A stretch of DNA of 64,000 nt from Stereum hirsutum FP-91666 SS1 (lineage: Eukaryota > Basidiomycota > Agaricomycetes > Russulales > Stereaceae): positions 310,001 through 374,000 of the forward strand of contig NW_006763150.1 of NCBI RefSeq assembly GCF_000264905.1, read 5' to 3'. The notes beneath the pieces were generated by a model, which saw only the letters and a program-made list of their open reading frames with translations, was not told where the DNA came from and searched no databases. The position numbers were made by a program, and so were the translations under genes. This document shows positions 58,476 to 64,000 of the stretch, piece after piece (positions within the stretch are counted from its first letter, which is position 1; the number at the start of each line of letters is the position of its first letter).

Positions 58476-60405
58476 ATGGCCCCCACCGCTACCTTCACTT
58501 CCGAGCCCGTCCCAGCTCACCCGGTCTCAAAGCCTACTAATCCCAATGGCGTTGACGCCAACGGCTTCCACCAGTCGCTCGATAAACTGGAGGAGAACCC
58601 TCTTCGCAGGACCTGGAGGGGTAACGCAGAGGGCACTATTGACCTCGGCACTGTACCCAAGTTCGACAACCCCTATGATGAGCGCGAATGGATCAAGGTT
58701 CGCATTACCCTGTATCATCACCCCTCTGCTCCTCTGACAATTGTTTTCTCGTTTTCAGGCTCATATGGCTGCTGCTTTCCGCTTCTGGGGCAAGTCCGGC
58801 TTCGGTGAGGGTATCTCGGGTCATATCACCGTCAAGGACCCTGTTCTGCCCGGGCACTACTGGATGAACCCATTCGGTGTTCACTTCTCCTCGATAACCG
58901 TACGTCTGCGCCACATATTTTACTGCATACGTTCTTGAGCAGACCATCTCACCGTATTGTTATTTCTATCTGCATTCTCCGCGCGATCCGCTTTCACCCG
59001 TCATCCCCACACTTCGAACGTTTGCGGAATGCCGCGGTACCTAAACCGTCGACCCTTTCTTGGTTTCACACCCTTCTCGACCACTCGTAGAAATCGAAGC
59101 TCTGCCTTGTAGGACCAGACGGCTACGTGACGAAACACGGCGCTCAGCTACCCATCAACACTGCCGGTTTCTACATTCGTAAGTCTTCGTTCTCCTATTC
59201 ATCCATTTCGCGCCCCTCGTTCCTCCAAACACTGCTCGCTCTCATGTTACGTAGACTGAACCTCGGTCTCTGAACGAGTGTTATTCGCCACACGTTTATC
59301 CTATACATCGTAGCGCAATCTTCACACCCATACCACAATTGTTTACCCTATCTAGCAGCATTCTCGGCATTTTTTACATCCTTACGCCGTTTTGCCCTCC
59401 CACTCCACCTTCGCATTCTTTAATCCCGAACTAAAGCCTTCTCGTACTGGATGCTAACCTTATTTTTCACTCTCCCCTCACACGCAAAGACTCCGCGATC
59501 CACAAAGCCCGCCCAGACGCCAAAGCTGCCGCTCACTGCCACTCTCTCTACGGCAAGGCATGGTCCGCGTTCGGCAAGCCCATTGACATCCTCACGCAAG
59601 ACGCGTGTCTGTTCTACGATAACCTCGGTGAGTGTCATTCGTTCGCGTTCGCCTCGTGTCCCATTCCGCATCTGTCGCCCTTCGAGTTTTGGCTCGAGCT
59701 CCGCGATACCTTTGGAACCCAAATGCTGACCGGGACCGAATTGTTTATTGTTTTACCCGCATCGCCGCCTCTTTGCGCCTCCCATCCCATATACATCAAC
59801 GTACACGCCAACTTTAACCCAATCCCATATCTGTCATTCCGCTCACACACCTGGCTTCACATCCCGCACCGCAACCACGTTCTCTCCCCTCCCACGCCGA
59901 ACTCATCTTATCGGTCCCGCACGCGCCCACCACTCCCACCTCAATGACGATGCGGCAATCTCACAGGCGTCTACAACAACTTCGGTGGGATCGTCCTCGC
60001 TGCCGAAGAAGGTTCCAACATCGCCAAAGCACTCGGGCCGAAGTTCAAGACCTGTATTCTCCAGAACCACGGGCTGATCACCGTCGGTGAGACCGTCGAC
60101 GAGGCCGTGTTCTTGTTCGCTTCGTTGGAGAAGATGTGCAAGGTGCAGCTGGCGGTCGAAGCTGCCACGGCGGGGACTTCTGGGATCAAGAAGACGGTGA
60201 TCGATCCTGAGGATGCGGAGTTTACGGCGAAGACGATTCAGTGGTATGAGAATACCTATATTAGCGTGAGTCCCTCTCTTTGTTTTTATTTTAAGTGACT
60301 TGTGGGGATGGTCAGATGTTGATGGTCTTTGTATTTGATGGGCAATAGTTCCAGCCGGAATATAAGCTCCTTGAGGAAGAGACGAACGGCGCTTTCCTTC
60401 GGTAG
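58476..60405 (+). CDS. Class II aldolase/adducin-domain protein
   Basis: Exons 58476-58697, 58759-58899, 59091-59178, 59490-59627, 59967-60265 and 60349-60405 give 314 aa. After a disordered first 65 residues the aldolase II fold reads [39 protein letters not shown], the metal-binding [30 protein letters not shown] and [19 protein letters not shown] with the last metal His. Fungal members are common but mostly uncharacterised; relatives cleave or epimerise sugar phosphates. All His ligands and the GN/S substrate loop are conserved, so it is likely an enzyme. It is divergent from the permease, so it may belong to the same regulated cluster. Two introns are long (311 and 339 nt). Confidence 0.88.
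59628..59966 (+). other. Long AG-free intron 4 of the aldolase-like gene
   Basis: 339-nt intron (GTGAGT..CTCACAG). From 59699 to 59964 (266 nt) the sense strand has no AG. Intron 2 (58900-59090) has a similar AG-free run of 146 nt. Confidence 0.75.
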
Positions 60406-61509
60406 ACTGGTCGTAGCTTATTGACCACCTCCACCAGCCATCGTCGGAGTCTCTCCCCTTCTTGCTTTCTCTTTCTATCTTCTTCAGGCTTCTTCGGTTC
60501 CTTCTCTCCTGTTATTGTATGTACTTCAAATTCTCCGGGTGACTTTCTAGTCATCCAGTACTCATGCATGCTATCCATTGGCATATGTATTATCACCACT
60601 ATCTACTATGTTTCCGAGCCTCCTCTATGCAACCATGCTCTTTTTACCTACTTACTACTCTTTCGTTTACCTTGCCGTTGATTTACGGATGCATATGGGG
60701 GCCACAATTTACGTTGAAGTCCGCATATTCAATAACACAATTCAAAAACCCGATAAAATGTGGGAGAAATTCTCGCGTTTGCTGACTTTTCAACTGAGAT
60801 CGAACAGCAGAAATTCATCCTCTACCAGTTTGGCGAATGGTTCGAGCGTATTGGCCTCACTAGCCGTGAGAAAAACTTGCTCTGTGTATTTAGAGAAAAC
60901 CTTCATACTCTACGTAGAGACTCCCTCTTCTCACCTTGTTCTTATTACGACTCAGTGATCGTGGTGTAGTAAATTTGGGCACGTTTTTTAAAGAAATTCT
61001 TCCCCTGTTTAGGGGCTGAGATGTATGTCTCCTTAGCGTAAGAGAGTCCAACATGCTGCCCGTTCATGCCCGAGAAGAACTTAACTGCAGGATCGCTCTG
61101 AAGCAAAGGCCGCGGCGAGTGGGTTCGACAATGTGGTACCAAGTATATATACCCAGTCTTGACTTTCTTGGAGGGAGCTTGGCGTTGATTCTCCATAGGA
61201 GAACCGGTGTAACTGGTTCGATGTTTTTCTTCACTATGATCGAATAACGCAGTGTACAAATTTGAAGCAGAAGACCTAGAAGTTGGACGCCTTATACCGC
61301 TTTCATCTCGAGCTTTTCTCAAGACGCATTGATGCATACTGTGTGTCACAGGATCGATAGTCAAAATCGTACTGGAACATAAATAAGAACAACATCAAAC
61401 GTAGTAACCACATAGTTTCAGAGCCCAGAAGAAATTCTGACAGTCTACCAGTTACCCAACGCTTCTCTCTATCGTACCGCGCCTCGTGGTTGTTCGTAAA
61501 CTGTCGAAA
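60406..61509. other. Convergent spacer before P450
   Basis: 1.1 kb with the 3' ends of the aldolase-like gene and the P450. AT-richer, with short frames (60578-60958 plus, 60945-61364 minus) lacking recognisable motifs. Confidence 0.45.
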
Positions 61510-64000
61510 TCAATTCTTCCCAGTCTCCTTCACTAAAGAGACCACAAGCGGCAGAGAGGGAGTGAGGCTGCCCTCTTCCATGGGAAGTAATACCCCGCCC
61601 AGCTTCCATGAGACTGATTTCTTCGAGGGGGTGAACTTGAACGTCGAGATGAGAAGGGAAAGAACGATCTCTGTAGATATACATTGATTTCGTCAGCGAA
61701 CAGATAATCAACGGGGAGGATGGGAGGAGGGTGTCGACTTACTCATCTCCATTTGGGAGAATTTGAAGCCGCTGTTGTGATAGTCGCAATTCGAACGTTT
61801 CGCTCGTCAGTTGTTGTGCTTTCACAATATCATCTGAGATGAAGGACCCACATGCATGCCCTTCCGCCGCCCAAAAACGTCAACCTGAAATCACAAAGCC
61901 ACATATTCTCAGCAGACCATCCTTCAAATCTGGTAAATTAACTCACAAGTTCGCATAGACACCGGGTACTTTCGCATCTGTCACGCTCTCCGGAAGCGGG
62001 TTCAAGAACCGTTCAGGCTTCCACTCGTTCGCATCAGGACCCCAAATAAGTGGGTCTGTGTTGATGGCGCGAATACCGATGTAGATCGTAGTGTCCTCGG
62101 GGATGAACATCTCGGAGACTTCTGAGTTACCGATCGTGGTTGGGACATCGAGCGGGACCATTATGTCCTTTCGTGCGCTACAACGAAGACAAGCGAAGGA
62201 TGTTAGATGATAGAAGGACAGCCTGGGAAGGTAAATAAAATGGCGTACGTGCGAGACATAATCAAGACGGGAGAATACCTGCTCGATGGTGCGGTAAGTC
62301 AGGGCTTTAAATTGAGAGTACGAGAGTCTGAGCTTACAGGCGAAGCGTCTCGCGGCAGACAGCCTCCAGATACGGCAGCTCATGTAATGTATCGTAATCC
62401 AGATCGCCAGACTCGGAAGACTTGTAAGCGTTCAGCACTTCCTCGCGCAGTTTGTCCTGTACGTCCTGATTCTCGGAAAGAACATGCAGAATGCGAGTTA
62501 GAGCGGAGGAGGTAGTATCCATCGCCGCGAAGATCAGAAGCCTAAGGCCATTCGCAATAAGCATAAATCCGCAAATAGTCGAGACAGAGATCAACGTACG
62601 ACATCTGCGCGAGAATCTCTGACTCTGGAAGCTTCATATCTTCTGAAGCGGAAATATTGGCTTGCACTACGAATGGCAATGAGTACTGCCTCGACAGTCT
62701 GCACATGTAAGAGCATGAAACACTTACGAAGAATAGACATGATATCCCTTCCTTCTGCAACTTGATGCACGACCGCGTCATCTCCCTTCTGTAAGGCCTT
62801 CTTCTTTTCCTCGAGGATTTTGATTGAGGTTTCATTCATGATGTCGACGATCTCTGTTACGTTATTCAAGTCTTTCCAGGGAAGATTCTTCGCCAACCAT
62901 CTCCGGACCCAGGCTGGCACAATCGGCACCACCAGGGGTAAAAATGGTCGATAGAATTCTACCTTTGCGAGCGCGGGTCTACCATTTGAGTTCAATCAGC
63001 TCCACATAGATTGAGCGAGAAGAAATAAGAATCGATGGCGTACGTGAATCCTCTGGCTGCTTCAGCATACGCGTTCTTGACATTCTCGTCAAGGGCATTG
63101 AAGCTGTATCCCAGACCGCCTTGGCCTACTAATTCGAGCGCCACGCGCCCCATCCATTCCATTATGTCCAGTTCTCGGGGCCCATCTGAGGTTTTGGCCT
63201 TGATGATGTCGCAAAGCTGTAGGGTGAAGAGATTGATCAATGGGAAGAAACAGTTGGAGCAGAAATGAAAGTCCGCTCACTTGATGAGTGATCTTGTAGA
63301 AAACAGGGATCATGTAGCGCATGTGGGCCGCAGAGAATACTGGATTGAGTAGCTTGCGCTGCGATATTTACTCAGTTTTGTTCGACCGAAAGTTATTAGG
63401 GAATAGCACGAACTTGGCGGCGATGATGTTCACCTACAATGAAACAAGAATTAGTACTTGATTCGTAGATACTCCAATGGCACGGCTAAATACTCACCCA
63501 ATGTGCCGGTCAAATTCATTCCGAAAAATATACGGTTGGATCTGGAAGCGAGCGGGAATACAGTGAGTATCGCGTCTCTAACACAGTGTAGACCGTGACA
63601 CAGAGGCAGGGATAACATACACGATGAAACCGCTCGTCTCCTCAAAGACGTATTGGTCTTTGATTAGAATATTGTGTAGCGCCTTAGGGTCGCTGATGTA
63701 CAGCTGCGTATCCTGTGTAATCTCAATGTTAGTACGCACGATGAGCGAGCAAGGATCTAGACGCGTACTCCCAACAATCCCCAAATACGGATAATTCTTC
63801 CGTAGGTTTGGATGATGTTAGTATGGAAAGACATGCCGCGGTTTATGTCGAATATTTGCTTGAGATTGCCTGCAAAAAATATCCAGATATACGCCATGTT
63901 AAATAGACGAGTGCTAGGCCAGACTCACCATTGATGAGGGACAGTCTCGGCGGCCCGGGGATCTTGTGAAGTGGAGCTTGTCTGATCCAACGTCTCGTCA
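61510..64000 (-). CDS. Cytochrome P450 monooxygenase (5' end beyond the window)
   Basis: Microsomal class II P450 lacking only its N-terminal membrane anchor, which lies past base 64000. From the N-terminal side: Pro-rich hinge HKIPGPPRLSLINGN, DTQLYISDPKALHNILI, I-helix oxygen-binding motif FAAMDTTSSALTR, K-helix ExxR in YLEAVCRETLR, EWKPERFLNP and the haem-binding loop FLGGGRACIGFKFSQMEMK, whose Cys is the haem ligand. The haem loop is assembled across short introns; a naive reading shows a stop after RACMW, which splicing removes. The C-terminus ends SLVKETGKN at TGA 61510-61512. More than ten short introns. Substrate unknown; fungal P450s of this type oxidise xenobiotics or secondary metabolites. 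Confidence 0.92.

Noticed and set aside
61800..61900. P450 pseudogene with stop directly after the haem Cys (RACMW..stop)
   Set aside because: An intron from GTGGGT to CAACAG restores FLGGGRACIGFKFSQMEMK in frame, followed by a further intron and a normal C-terminus.
1..64000. CRISPR arrays, bacterial operons or phage genes
   Set aside because: No regularly spaced repeats of that kind; intron-rich eukaryotic genes throughout.

Overview
The window is nuclear DNA of a filamentous fungus, most likely a basidiomycete of the mushroom group (Agaricomycetes). Most genes are cut by many introns of about 45-70 nt with GT..AG ends. Gene families point the same way: STT3, DNA polymerase delta subunit 4, Zn2Cys6 factor, NCS1 permease, phenol-hydroxylase-type monooxygenase, microsomal P450 and a repeated F-box family. 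Exons were reconstructed by eye from splice signals, reading-frame phase and family motifs. No search was run. Where exact exon joins are given, the summed length is a multiple of three.

Layout. 1-477: 3' end of an F-box-family gene. 1119-6720: two housekeeping genes on the minus strand (STT3 and a stomatin/prohibitin-type SPFH protein). 9374-13050: a two-gene PIF/Harbinger-type DNA transposon with terminal inverted repeats. 13276-14750: Ser-rich protein of unknown function. 15422-15495: tRNA-Ile(AAU). 15780-22552: ABCC-type transporter. 23180-24623: F-box paralog with an in-frame TAG. 25402-26285: POLD4. 26939-30442: FAD monooxygenase. 32456-33422: coiled-coil protein. 58476-60405: class II aldolase/adducin-domain protein. 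61510-64000: cytochrome P450, cut by the right edge.

The main discovery candidate is 33825-57834, which carries every step of hydantoin catabolism to a keto acid. It has a D-hydantoinase/dihydropyrimidinase (33825-36227), a D-specific N-carbamoylase (37949-39533), a D-amino-acid oxidase (52009-53334), an Asp/Glu/hydantoin racemase (53829-54707) and an NCS1 permease of the Mhp1/allantoin/uracil type (55507-57834). A large Zn2Cys6 regulator (40457-46441) lies in the middle. Proposed logic: import of 5-substituted hydantoin, racemisation, ring opening to N-carbamoyl-D-amino acid, decarbamoylation to D-amino acid, then oxidative deamination to a 2-keto acid with release of ammonia. Hydantoinase/carbamoylase and DAAO/racemase are divergent pairs, as expected for co-regulation. 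Two F-box paralogs sit inside the cluster.

A second unexpected signal is in the introns. The unusually long introns of the regulator and of the aldolase-like gene contain AG-free tracts of about 150-400 nt directly before the 3' splice site, two of them with expanded tandem repeats, and a 28-nt microexon lies between two such introns.
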